Assembly: GCF_028640845.1 (NCBI RefSeq)
Contig: NC_080542.1
Span: 131,400,580-131,464,579, forward strand
DNA: 64,000 nt
Reading direction: 5' to 3'
Source: Ahaetulla prasina
Lineage: Eukaryota; Chordata; Lepidosauria; Squamata; Colubridae
In this document: piece after piece, positions 34,508 through 44,120 of the stretch
How positions within the stretch are numbered: position 1 is the first letter of the stretch
Layout of the letters: each line of letters opens with the position of its first letter
Notes under the pieces: model-generated
What the model was told of the DNA's origin: nothing
Database searches by the model: none
The model's input: the letters and a program-made list of their open reading frames with translations, nothing else
Program-made: the position numbers and the translations under genes

Positions 34508-35138
34508 TGCATCTTGGGTTCCATGTTGGATCTCTTTTTTCATTCACTCTGCAGACACTCCTGCTCACAAAATATTAAATTAGAACGGTTGTGGTAGCTA
34601 TTGGCTGAAATGCATTAATCATGGCTCCCAGGATCTGCTGGGAGCCAGCACATCCAGACATTGAGAATTCAGGTAAGTGTTGGAAGAAAAAATAAACTCC
34701 TCTCCACCCTCTGTGACTGTCTCAGTTGTGTGAAAAAGGAGGGAAAGGGGAAGTCTTATAGTAATTCAAGAAATCTGTGGTAGCTTACTTTTGCTGCTGG
34801 GAAATATTTGGAGACAGGAGAGCCCTGATGTTTGGGAAAGGATGTTTCATATTTAGGAACGGCTTGGTAAACGATTATCTCTGCATTTATTTCTGGAGCT
34901 GCCTCTAGTTAAAAGATAGACATAACTTTCATCTTGTCTCCTGAGCAGCGGAAGAACAGGTATTCCCAAGTCCATCATACAGGTCTTAGGTGGATATCCT
35001 TCCTAAATCCAGAAAGATGTCAAAGAATTCTTTCCTGTCAATTTTTTTTCTTTTTTCTGTGAAAGAATTCATTTTTCTTCTGCTTTAGGGGAAAAAAAAG
35101 AGATGGACTGGGATATCGGACATAATACAATTGAGTGT
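34508..35138. other. Unassigned interval
   Basis: No recognised features. Confidence 0.4.
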
Positions 35139-35139
35139 G

Positions 35140-35652
35140 TCCATAAATATTTCAGAATATTTGCTCTGCTCGCAAAAAAATACCTTATGTCACCAGACTT
35201 GGAATTCTGGGTTTAGAAAATTTAGAACTACGCCTCCTTCAGTCTGACCTAAGTATAGCTCATAAAATCGTCTGCTACAATGTCCTACCTGTCAATGACT
35301 ACTTCAGCTTCAACCACAACAATACACGAACACACAATAGATACAAACTTAAAGTGAACCGCTCCAAACATGATTGCAGAAAATACAACTTCAGTAACAG
35401 AGTTGTTAATTCCCGGAATGCACTACCAGACTGTTGTCTCATCCCAAAACCCCAAAAACTTTAACTTAAGTTACTGCTGACCTCACCCCATTCCTAAGAG
35501 GTCTTTAAAGGGCGTGCATAAGAGCACCAGCATGCCTACTGTTCCTGTCCTAATGTTTCCTCTATTTGTATCTATTTTATGTATTCAATTCATGCTTATA
35601 CTTATATATATTATCTGATATGTACTCGACAAAATAAATAAATAAAATAAAA
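35140..35652 (+). mobile_element. LINE-B 3' end, 5'-truncated, damaged
   Basis: Despite indels, the nucleotide sequence parallels 21430-21930: the KYF and LHSS region (with a deletion at 35155-35165), the LEILGLENLELR equivalent near 35200, DCRKYNFSNRVVN near 35380 and 'ccattcctaagaggtct' near 35490. The tail is 'gacaaaataaataaataaaa'. Frames are broken. Confidence 0.85.
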
Positions 35653-36848
35653 TTTGTTTGCACACTGTACCAAAGGTCATTTTAACAAAATTGCAAATAC
35701 AGACAAGAAGCACCAACTCATCTATTTCCTAATCCAGGCTAACAGGTTTGGGTGAATTCAGTAACTATACTGCCTCTCCCCCACCAGCATATTTCATATG
35801 TTCTCTCTATCTCAGGAAATTTTATGAATGACTTATTTTCAGAAAGGAAAAAAAGTTGGGGGATTCCGTTGTTCTACAAAAACCTGACTAATCAGGTTTG
35901 AACTGTTGACCCTCCTAGACAGATCACATATCCAATATGTGCAGTTGATACCATTTCACCACTGAGAGATATTCCCAAGGAAATTATGCAGCATTTAAAT
36001 CTTTCACAGTCCTTTTCAAATGGGCTCTGAATAAAGAGATTGTCAGGACCGCTGATCTTAATCTGGGAATCCACTTTAAAGAGACTCGGGAGAATAAACT
36101 TGAAGCTGGGGGATAACAAAACAGCATTTGAGTTGCTGAACAAATGAGAGAATGATAAGGGAGAATCCAAAGATAGTAATAAAGAAGAGGAAATAGATCC
36201 TTTGCCTCAAAGGGAATAAATGTAGAGAATATGGAATGGGATTGATGTCATCTGAGAATGATGTCCTTTATCAACCTGAAGCACGGTTTGTCTGGAGACT
36301 GAAATTTTCTCTTGAAATCTGGGGAGAATTTCAGAATCTGTAACATGAGATGTAGCTATAATAAGTAAGCAGGTTTACTCAGAGCATATAAATCCTCAAA
36401 TCTCCAACAACCCTTCCGCTCTTCAAAAAAAATAAAAAAAATAAAAATAAAATCAGGTAAGCATAAGAAAACAAACAGGGACAAAAATTAAAATAAAATA
36501 AGAAATTCCAAGTCAGATCTTGACCTCTGTAGTCCTATATTGACGTGCTTAAAGCTATAGGTTGCTGTCAATTGGAAGGTAGGAGAAGAGTTGAGTCATG
36601 TTTCTGAGCCAGGAAACAAATCAAAGATGAGTCAGGAAAGGAAGAAGGAAAAAAAAGAGATGATAATCACACAGGCAACAGGGTTATGCAAACTTTGAAC
36701 ATGATTCAGAGAAAGTGGGGTGGACCCCACACAGGTATAGCATCTCTCTGCTGTTCCTTAAAGCAGTGTAAATGTTTGCTGCATGGCCTCAGGTAGACGC
36801 TTCAAATAGGTCAGCCCTTCAAAGCAGAGCAGACTAAGAAATCGGGAT
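35653..36848. other. Unassigned interval
   Basis: A-rich patches at 36425-36500 are the only notable feature. No repeat family or exon is recognised. Confidence 0.4.
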
Positions 36849-36849
36849 T

Positions 36850-36902
36850 AGAATAGAATAGAATAGAATAGAATAGAATAGAATAGAATAGAATAGAATA
36901 GA
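36850..36902. repeat. (AGAAT)n microsatellite
   Basis: Ten or eleven perfect units at the 3' end of the CR1-L3 copy. Confidence 0.95.
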
Positions 36903-37247
36903 ATTTTTTATTGGCCAAGTGTGATGGGACACACAAGGAATTTATCTTGGTGCATATGCTCTCAGTGTACATTTATTTTTTATTTATTTAATTTTGTCAT
37001 AACAATATACACAAGTATCACACAAAAAGATTATATAATATATAATTTATTTATTTATTTATTTTGTCAAAACAATATATGTAGGTATCATACAAAAAGA
37101 TTATATAGTATATAAACACATATATGAGTAAATATTAGGAGGTATAAGCATATATATATATTTGTTTTCTGAGGTTTTCACGGGTGTTTGTATATAGGTC
37201 TTTGGTTGTTCGGGTTTTCTCCCGTGTAAAATTGGAAGTGTCTTGGC

Positions 37248-37281
37248 GACGTTTCGACGAAGTCTCATTCGTCATCTTCAG
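37248..37281 (-). ncRNA. Hammerhead-ribozyme-like motif, PLE copy 1
   Basis: On the minus strand the 34 nt contain CTGAAGA, a 6-bp stem GACGAA/TTCGTC with loop TGAGAC, then GAAAC and GTC. These are the conserved core boxes of the minimal hammerhead ribozymes known from PLE termini. Helix III would be very short, so activity as a monomer may be weak. Confidence 0.7.
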
Positions 37282-37358
37282 GTTTGAACCCCCACTAGCA
37301 GTTAAAAGGAAGAAACAGCTGCGATCACACATTGCTCCCAGAAGCACGAAGCTGAAGC

Positions 37359-37392
37359 CTGAAGATGACGAATGAGACTTCGTCGAAACGTC
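37359..37392 (+). ncRNA. Hammerhead-ribozyme-like motif, PLE copy 2
   Basis: Same 34-nt core as copy 1, on the plus strand and identical in all boxes. With copy 1 it forms an inverted pair ~80 bp apart, so a transcript through both could pair with itself instead of folding each ribozyme. Confidence 0.7.
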
Positions 37393-37440
37393 GCCAAGAC
37401 ACTTCCAATTTTACACGGAGAAAACCCGAACAACCAAAGA

Positions 37441-37570
37441 GATATATATATAATTTATTTATTTAGTCAAAACAATATATGTAGATATCATACAAAAAGA
37501 TTATATAATATGTAAACATATATATGATGAGAAACAAGGAAGTATAAGCATATATATATATATATATATA
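37441..37570 (-). repeat. Duplicated LINE-B tail between PLE units
   Basis: This segment repeats 37045-37160 almost unit for unit: 'aatttatttatttag', 'aaaacaatatatgta', 'tcatacaaaaagattatata', then 'aagtataagcatatatat'. The copy on the left ends at the first PLE unit, this one at the second, which looks like a ~120-bp target duplication. Confidence 0.75.
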
Positions 37571-37659
37571 TATTTGTTTTCTGAGGTTTTCACGGGTGTT
37601 TGTATATAGGTCTTTGGTTGTTCGGGTTTTCTCCCGTGTAAAATTGGAAGTGTCTTGGC

Positions 37660-37693
37660 GACGTTTCGACGAAGTCTCATTCGTCATCTTCAG
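37660..37693 (-). ncRNA. Hammerhead-ribozyme-like motif, PLE copy 3
   Basis: An intact 34-nt core on the minus strand with the same boxes and 6-bp stem as copies 1 and 2. Confidence 0.7.
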
Positions 37694-37731
37694 GCTTCAA
37701 CCGTGCTTCTGGGAGCAATGTGTGATCGCAG

Positions 37732-38264
37732 CTATTTCTTCCTTTTAACTGCTAGTGGGGGTTTGAACTGATTGGGTGGGAGCTTGGCTGTGCTCTGATT
37801 GGCTGGGGTTTTTTCTGTGCTCTGATTGGCTGGGGGTGTGTCCTGTGTTGGTGGGGGCTTGGTTGTGCTCAGTCTAATCTGTGCTGCAGGGGGATTTGAG
37901 CTGGTGAGCTGCACTGCTGCTGTTTGGCTTCGTGTTCGTGGTGGTGCTACATCTTCGTAGTGGGTGTCAGTCTGCTGCATGTATGGATTGGAGAGGTTTG
38001 AAGTGGCTAATGTTGCAGCTGCGGTCTGGCTTCTGGTCCTTGGTCGTGCTTCCTGATCAGTGTGGGTTTGGGTGTGCTTTCTGGGTGGATGTGTGGTGGT
38101 GACATCCTGTGTGGACCTCGTGAGTGTGGGTCTGGTGTCATTCCTCGTGTTAGGGACACGTTTGTCAATAAGGGCAGGTTTCCAAATGGCTGGTAGGCGG
38201 GAGGTATCATCTCGTTTGTTCATGCTGTGTGGGCGTTTTTCTATCTCAATGGCTTCCCTTATTG
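37732..38264 (-). pseudogene. PLE ORF C-terminal part, left unit
   Basis: From about 38262 on the minus strand the frame reads REAIEIEKRPHSMNKRDD, then RLPAIWKPALIDKRVPNTR, a Thr/Pro/Gln-rich linker, and stops near 37732. The REAIEIEK block recalls the end of the GIY-YIG endonuclease of PLEs. The frame upstream (to 38370) is antisense of the right unit and not part of the protein. Confidence 0.7.
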
Positions 38265-38554
38265 ACAAACGAGTCCCTAACACGAGGAATGACACCAGAC
38301 CCACACTCACGAGGTCCACACAGGATGTCACCACCGCACATCCACCCAGAAAGCAGACCCAAACCCACACTGATCATGAAGCACGACCAAGGACCAGAAG
38401 CCAGACCGCAGCTGCAACATTAGCCATTTCAAACCCCTCCAATCCATACATGCAGCAGACTGACACCCACTATGAAGATGTAGCACGACCACAAAGCCAA
38501 ACAACAGCTATGCAGCTCACCAGCTCAAATCCCCTGCAGCACAGACTAGACTGA
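38250..38554 (+). pseudogene. PLE ORF C-terminal part, right unit
   Basis: It begins abruptly at LIDKRVPNTRNDTRPTLTRS, continues with PPRKQTQTHTDHEARP and YMQQTDTHYEDVARP, and ends at 38554 by a frame change relative to the left unit. The preceding frame back to 38060 is antisense of the left unit. It is shorter at its 5' end than the left unit by about 25 residues. Confidence 0.7.
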
Positions 38555-38725
38555 GCACAACCAAGCCCCCACCAACACAGGACACACCCCAGCCAATCAG
38601 AGCACAGAAAACCCCATCCAATCAGAGCACAGCCAAGCTCCCACCCAATCAGTTCAAACCCCACTAGCAGTTAAAAGGAAGAAACAGCTGCAATCACACA
38701 TTGCTCCCAGAAGCACGGTTGAAGC

Positions 38726-38756
38726 CTGAAGATGACGAATGAGACTTCGAAACGTC
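38726..38756 (+). ncRNA. Hammerhead-like motif, PLE copy 4, damaged
   Basis: It has CTGAAGA, the 5' strand of the stem and the GTC, but 3 nt are missing where the stem's 3' strand meets GAAA ('gagacttcgaaacgtc'). Stem and core cannot both form, so it should be inactive. Confidence 0.7.
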
Positions 38757-38802
38757 GCCAAGACATTTCCAATTTTACACGGGAGAAAACCCGAACAACC
38801 AA

Positions 38803-38805
<3 letters not shown>

Positions 38806-38884
<79 letters not shown>
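38806..38884. repeat. (AT)n microsatellite
   Basis: Nearly 40 AT units at the junction between the right PLE terminus and the LINE-B UTR. The LINE-B UTR is naturally TA-rich there, so the array probably expanded from it. Confidence 0.95.
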
Positions 38885-38890
<6 letters not shown>

Positions 38891-39537
38891 GGAAAGAAAC
38901 AATAGGACAGGAACAGTAGGCATGTTTGTGCTCTTATGTACGCCTCTTAGGAATGGGGTGAGGTCAACAGTGGATAGATTTTGGTTAAAGCTTTTGGGGT
39001 TATGAGAAGAGACCACAGAGTCAGGTAATGCATTCCAAGCACAGATAACTCTGTTACAGAAGTCATATTTTCTGCAATCCAAATTGGAGTGGTTGACATT
39101 AAGTTTAAATCTATTGGTAGCTCTTGTATTATTGCAGTCGAAGCTGAAGTAGTCATTAACAGGAAGGACATTACAATAGATGATTCTGTGAGTTAAACCC
39201 AGGTTCTGTCGAAGGTGATGGAGTTCCAAGTTTTCTAAAGCTAGGATTTCAAGTCTGGTGGGATAAAATATTTTGTTGGTTGCGGAGGAGTGGAGAACTC
39301 TTCTTGTAAAATATTTAAAAGAAAAGATACGTTCATCAAGAATCATAAGGTACAACACTTAATGATGGTCATAGGATACAAATAAGCAATCAGGAAACGA
39401 TCATTATCAATATAAATCGTAAGGATACAAGCAACAAAGTTACAGTCATATAGTCATAAGTGGGAGGAGATGGGTGATAGGAACAATGAAAAGACTAATA
39501 GTAATTAATGCAGACCTAGTAACTAGGTTGACAGTGT

Positions 39538-39796
39538 TTTTTTTTTATTTGCATTTATATCCCGCCCTTCTCTGAAGACTCAGGGCAGCTTACACTATGT
39601 TAGCAATAGTCTTCATCCTATTTGTATATTTATATACAAAGTCAACTTATTGCCCCCAACAATCTGGGTCCTCATTTTACCTACCTTATAAAGGATGGAA
39701 GGCTGAGTCAACCTTGGGCCTGGTGGGACTTGAACCTGCAGTAATTGCAGGCAGCTGTGTTTAATAACAGACTGTCTTAGCAGTCTGAGCCACAGA
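39538..39796 (-). mobile_element. tRNA-derived SINE (type 4)
   Basis: A T-run is followed by 'tgcatttatatcccgccctt', 'gcccccaacaatctgggtcc', and near the other end a B box seen as 'gggacttgaacctgc'. It is read on the minus strand and inserted in CR1-L3. A close copy is at 59484-59744, inserted in CR1. Confidence 0.85.
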
Positions 39797-40055
39797 ATGT
39801 TGAGGGAATTATTTGTTTAGCAGAGTGATGGCGTTCGGGAAGAAACTGTTCTTGTGTCTAATTGTTCTGGTGTGCAGTGCTCTATAGCGTCGTTTTGAGG
39901 GTAGGAGTTGAAACAGTTTATGTCCAGGATGTGAGGGGTCTGTAAATATTTTCACAGCCACTTTTTTACTCATGCAGTATATAGGTCCTCAATGGAAGGC
40001 AGGTTGGTAGCAATTGTTTTTTGAATATTTTATGAATGCTAATACTAATTTATTA

Positions 40056-40425
40056 CAGGTAGTACTTGACTAATGACAACTTGAGCCCCAGATTTCCATT
40101 TCTAAGCAAGACAAATATTAAGTGAGTTTTGCCCCATTTTATGACCTTTCTTGCTATATTTCCTAAGCAAATTACTGCAGTTGTGAAGTTAGTTAGAATA
40201 TTGCAACTGTTAAGTGAATCTAACTTCCCTGTTGATTTTGCATATTGGAAAGTCGCAGAGAGTAATCATGTGACACTGGGACATTGCAACCATCATAAAT
40301 ACATGCCAGTTGTCAAGCATCCAAATTTTGACCATGGGACCTTGAGGATGTTGCAACAATCATAAGGGTGAAAATGGTCGTACAATAAGTCACTTTTTCA
40401 GTGCCATTATAACTTTAAATGAATC
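40056..40425. mobile_element. Tigger-like MITE (type T)
   Basis: It starts with TA then 'caggtagtacttgactaatg'; the right terminus is eroded ('gccattataactttaaatga' near 40402). The interior matches 53126-53489 in the same orientation. Confidence 0.65.
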
Positions 40426-40444
40426 TTGGAAGCTTGAATGTGCT

Positions 40445-40625
40445 TCCTCCCTCCCTTTATCTTCATGAGAACTAGACAGGTCATGTCTGAGATGCTTTTT
40501 CTAATTACATTTCTGCCTTGGACTCAATTTTTTTTATCTGACCTTTGTCTTGGTTATGATTCTCCTTCCCCTCCCTCAAGGTTTATTTCTATTTACCCTT
40601 ATAGGCTACCAGATGAACAACAAAG
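40445..40625 (+). repeat. Unknown repeat R, third copy
   Basis: It shares order and sequence with 4425-4610 and with the reverse complement of 4185-4311: 'ccctttatcttcatgagaac', 'gccttggactcaattttttt', 'tatctgacctttgtcttgg' and a C/T-rich stretch. Unknown family. Confidence 0.55.
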
Positions 40626-40799
40626 AAGTAGTGTGCTCATTCCCATGAAAGTCCTGAAACATTTCTGAATCTATCTCCTTTCTTATCCTTTCTTCTTTCT
40701 TAGCGTTACTGACCATCTCAGTCCCCAGGGAATGAGCAAGCTAGGTAGTGTACAAAACTTAAAGCACAGCAATGATAATAAAACAATAATAGTACCACC

Positions 40800-40995
40800 C
40801 AGTGGTGAAATCCAATTCTTTTTACTACAGGTTCTGTGGGTTTGGCATAGTGGGCATGGCAGGGGAAGATACTGAAAAATCCCCATTCCCTCCCCATTCT
40901 GGGGCCAGCCAGAGACGATATTTGCTGGTTCTCTGAACTATTCAAAATTTCGGCTCTCTCCAGAACCTGTCAGAACCTGCTGGATTTCAACCGTG
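40800..40995. mobile_element. hAT-type MITE, short form (196 bp)
   Basis: The ends are 'cagtggtgaaatccaattc' and 'gctggatttcaaccgtg'. The flanks 'gtaccacc' (40792-40799) and 'gtacagcc' (40996-41003) match at 6 of 8. The interior corresponds to 34213-34499 in reverse orientation. Confidence 0.8.
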
Positions 40996-41003
40996 GTACA
41001 GCC

Positions 41004-41404
41004 CCCTAAAAATCCCATTCTGGCACAATCAATTCCTAAAAATCTTGTGAAAGAGCCAAATTTGGATTAATCTTTAGAAAACCATGACAGTGGGAGCCAT
41101 CTTAACCACTAATGTTTCAGAAGAGGGGAGCCCCATGAAAAATGGATACTCATGGTTTCTTGTAATAGGAGAGGATGCTGGGGACTTTCAACAAACACTC
41201 TCATTGTCTTGATTGAGCGGACAGAGGATCTGGGAAATGAAAAAAGGTTGAAGCAGACAAATAAGACTTCTTCCTCTGTGAAGTCATTTGTGACTCTGAC
41301 TGGATAGCTCCATTTCAAAGATCAGGGATACCTGAAATTGTGATTCTGGTGCCTCATCAGGATACTGAGCCATTGGTTCATGCATCAGCAAACCTCCAGT
41401 CAGA
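41004..41404. other. Unassigned interval
   Basis: No recognised features. Confidence 0.4.
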
Positions 41405-41753
41405 TCCTTTACTGAATTGGAAGGAACCTTGTAGGTCATCTAGTCCAACCTCCTGTCCAAGTAGGAGACCCTACACCATTTGTGACAAATGGCACTCCAA
41501 TCTCTTCTTGAAAGTCTCAAGTGATGATATTCCCACAACTTCCAAAGGCAAGCTGTTCCATTGGTTGATTGTTCTCACGGTCAATTTTTTCCCCTTATTT
41601 CCAGGTTGAATATCTCTGATCAATTTCCATCCATTATTCCTTTCTGGTCTTCAGGTGCTTTGGAAAATAGCTTGACTCCTTCTTCTCTGTGGCAACTCCT
41701 CCAATATTGGAACACTGCTATCATGTCTCCCCTGGTCCTTCTCTTCACTAGAT
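41405..41753 (-). mobile_element. CR1 LINE 3' end
   Basis: The plus strand reads 'gaattggaaggaaccttgta', 'catctagtccaacctcctgt' and on to 'tcatgtctcccctggtcctt', the reverse complement of the CR1 RT C-terminal region and UTR. Same region as 53900-54330 and 61481-61800. It is truncated and abuts a CR1-L3 tail. Confidence 0.85.
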
Positions 41754-41905
41754 TAGAATAGAATAGAATTTTATTTTTTATTGGCCAAGTGTGATTGGAC
41801 ACACAAGGAATTTGTCTTGGTGCATATGCTCTCAGTGTACATAAAAGAAAAGATACGTTCATCAAGGTACAACATTTACAACATTTACAACACAATTGAT
41901 TAGCC
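41754..41905 (-). mobile_element. CR1-L3-type LINE 3' UTR
   Basis: Two or three AGAAT units are followed by the minus-strand UTR through 'gttcatcaaggtacaac', with a small 'atttacaac' duplication at the truncated end. Confidence 0.85.
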
Positions 41906-42089
41906 ATGCCTATTTATTTTGCATTCACAATCTCAAAATACAGCACATTTTCCTAAACATAGAACAGTTCCCATAATTAATTTGGTTTGTTAATGCACTT
42001 TTGTGCTGCATTACAACTATACGTCAAAGAGATATATGAGCAGATCCGCTATGCATGTCTGAATAGATGTTTCAGACTATGAAAACTGA

Positions 42090-42284
42090 GTGTCAAGTCA
42101 GTTCACGCATTCATGGCTACTCTATATTTGCTTAATCATTTCATGACCACAGTGTTTGCTTTATCTAATGACTACTGCAAGAAATTTTGTAAAATTGGAT
42201 TGGTGACAATCCATTTTATGACCATTATGATTTACAGGGATAATGGGCAGGCTCCATTGTAGTTGTAATTCAAGGACTATCTGC
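42090..42284. mobile_element. Tigger-like MITE fragment
   Basis: It ends with 'attcaaggactatctg', inverse of the type T start, and the interior matches 14474-14673. The left end is missing. Confidence 0.5.
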
Positions 42285-42521
42285 AATGAGCTATTGGATT
42301 TACATGGTGATCTATGGGTCCTATATAATTGGAAGAAAAGGTGTTGACATGCAATGAAGACGAATCACAGCTAAAAACACAACCACCCTATTGGATGAAT
42401 GTAAGATGAATGTAATCCCCACCCTGTTAAAGACCTTGGAATTTTTATACCAAATGATCTAAGTGCCAAAGCCCACTGCAACTACATCGCAAAAAAGGCT
42501 TTAAGAGTTGTAAACCTAATC

Positions 42522-43040
42522 TTGCGTAGCTTCTTCTCCAGAAACACTACACTACTAACCAGAGCATATAAAACATTTGCTAGACCAATTCTTGAATACA
42601 GCTCACCTGTCTGGAACCCATACCACATTTCTGACATCAATACAACTGAACGTGTCCAGAAATATTTTACAAGAAGAGTTCTCCATTCCTCTGAATACAA
42701 CAAAATACCTTATGCCACCAGACTTGAAATCCTGGGTTTAGAAAATTTAGAACTCCGTCGCCTTCGACATGACCTGAGTTTAACTCATAGAATCATCTAT
42801 TACAATGTCCTTCCTGTTGAAGACTACTTCAGCTTCAATTGCAACAATACACGAGCACACAATAGATTTAAGCTTAATGTTAACTGCTCCAATCTTGGTT
42901 GCAGAAAATATGACTTCAGTAACAGAGTTGTTAATATTTGGAATACATTACCTGACTCTGTGGTCTCTTCCCAAACTCCACAAAGTTTTAACCAAAAACT
43001 GTCTACTATTGACCTCACCCCATTCCTAAGAGGTCTGTAA
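42522..43040 (+). pseudogene. LINE-B RT C-terminal region
   Basis: 172 residues: FFSRNTTLLTRAYKTFARP, ILEYSSPVWNPYHISDINT, KYFTRRVLHSS, DCRKYDF-type block and the terminal [12 protein letters not shown]. It is the thumb and C-terminus beyond the catalytic FADD box; no catalytic residues are included. Open but truncated, so nonfunctional. Confidence 0.85.
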
Positions 43041-43135
43041 GGGGGTGTGCATAAGAGCACAAGCGTGCCTACCGTTCCTGTCTTATTATTTCCTTTCATT
43101 ATATCCAATCAACATAGCTATTACAAAATCAAGCT

Positions 43136-43194
43136 GATATATATGCTGGACTAGAAGACCTCCAAGGTCCCTTTCAACTCTGTTATTATGTTAT
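43136..43194 (+). mobile_element. CR1 3' terminus, very short
   Basis: It reads 'ctggactagaagacctccaa' then 'caactctgttattatg', the CR1 end including one octamer-like unit. It lies inside the LINE-B UTR, so it is the younger insertion. Confidence 0.7.
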
Positions 43195-43275
43195 ATATGC
43201 TCATATATTGTATAGTTATTTCATGCTTATGCTTATATATACTGTTGTGACAAAATAAATAAATAAAAATAAATA

Positions 43276-43389
43276 AGATTCTAGGCATATAGTAATAGAG
43301 AGAACAAAAGGCAATTGATATTTCTGTTTCAGATAGCTGACTCACAGAAAAGAAATGTTTTGTTCAGCTGTGATCCAGTTCTATATCCA
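43276..43389. other. Unassigned interval
   Basis: No recognised features. Confidence 0.4.
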
Positions 43390-44120
43390 CCTTTAAATAT
43401 TTTGCCCTGCTAATGAACTTGATGGGCATAATTGCTTTTCTCTAGCTTCTTGGAAAAAGATACTTTCATAAGAAACATGATTCATTTGTAAAAAACCAAA
43501 GAATGAAACAGAATGGGGAACAGTGAATAACTGGATCCAATTCTGTTTGCATTTTTATTTTATAGCATTTCCTTGAACCAGAGAGCGATTCTCACACAAA
43601 CTTTAATCACATTACTTCTGAAGTTTCATATTGTTTGCAGTGATAATCATTGATTCAATAGACACAGAGCAGGTGGTACGCATAATTCCTGTGAATTAGC
43701 CCAGCTTAATTTCCCTGTATGTCAGTCCTGTCAGCTTTGTCTCACAAAGAAACAGTTGCAAACAGCTTAGCTTGTACAGTAATTAGGCTACTTTGGTTTC
43801 ACCATTTTGCTATATGATTTGGCAAGTGATAAATGTTCCACTATGTTATCTGCCCATGACATTGCAAAAAGTGATTAAAAAATAAATAAAATGAGCTGTT
43901 CCAAAGCTCCAGGGTCACACACGAAACATCGGCTGAGATCTGTCACAGCTTATGCCTTCCTCAGTAAAGCTTTAACCAGAGGGTGAATTGAGCAATGAGC
44001 CCAAATCGAGGGTGGATTTCCAGGGGAGAAAACTCTGTAAAGGAGCATTGTAGTTGAATCTGGTAATTAATAAGGCTGACCTCTGTTTAGACTGGAGAAA
44101 ACCAGGAATTCCCAAGACAA
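43390..44120. other. Repeat-free block, candidate conserved noncoding element
   Basis: About 730 bp without any repeat signature. It has balanced composition and AT-rich core motifs typical of homeodomain and SOX/POU binding ('taatgaac', 'cattgattcaat', 'gtaattaggc', 'ggtaattaataagg'). No frame or splice structure supports an exon. Function is only a guess. Confidence 0.3.

Larger units (their letters stand above)
37165..37440. mobile_element. Penelope-like element (PLE), miniature palindrome
   Basis: A PLE terminus on the minus strand (37165-37281) and one on the plus strand (37350-37440) face outward, joined by ~70 bp of PLE body ('cactagcagttaaaaggaag' to 'cagaagcac'). Both termini share 'aagacacttccaattttaca' and a hammerhead-like motif. 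No coding region remains. Confidence 0.8.
37571..38805. mobile_element. Penelope-like element, large inverted pair
   Basis: The left unit (37571-38260) is on the minus strand and the right unit (38258-38805) on the plus strand, fused head to head. The inner arms match at 38157-38176 and 38256-38287 and stay alignable out to both termini. PLEs encode an RT and often a GIY-YIG endonuclease; only the extreme C-terminal coding part is left here. Both are 5'-truncated. Confidence 0.85.
36973..39316 (-). mobile_element. LINE-B 3' end carrying PLE units
   Basis: On the minus strand the coding end lies at 38905-39316: KYFTRRVLHSS, LEILALENLELH, DCRKYDFCNRVICAWNALPD and TPFLRG. The 3' UTR and AAATA tail lie at 36973-37160, and a partial UTR/tail copy at 37441-37570. 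PLE sequence separates these pieces. The coding end is open but 5'-truncated. Confidence 0.85.
36850..40020 (-). mobile_element. CR1-L3-type LINE 3' end, split into three pieces
   Basis: Pieces lie at 36850-36972 (AGAAT tail and start of UTR), 39317-39537 and 39797-40020, and join in the order seen in the uninterrupted copies. The first break, inside 'gtacat|aaaagaaaag', holds LINE-B and the PLE; the second, inside 'cagtgtt|gaggg', holds a SINE. This is the outermost layer of the nest. Confidence 0.9.
42412..43275 (+). mobile_element. LINE-B, 3' third
   Basis: It starts in the region equivalent to 57110 and runs to an 'aaaataaataaataaaaata' tail. The UTR contains a 60-bp CR1 3' end at 43136-43194. 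The coding part is open from 42522 to 43040. 5'-truncated. Confidence 0.9.

Noticed and set aside
34145..34543. Frames of 79-132 codons on the minus strand
   Set aside because: They span a noncoding hAT-type MITE and its flanks; the repeats in them are the MITE's internal duplication.
38060..38554. A 164-codon plus frame with a hydrophobic, membrane-like N-terminal half
   Set aside because: The hydrophobic half (CVDLVSVGLVSFLV) is antisense of the left PLE unit; it is a by-product of the palindrome, not a membrane protein.
37165..38805. A bacterial-style integron or a viral inverted terminal repeat as explanation of the palindrome
   Set aside because: The coding remnants and ribozyme-like termini fit a Penelope-like element; no viral or integron motif is present.
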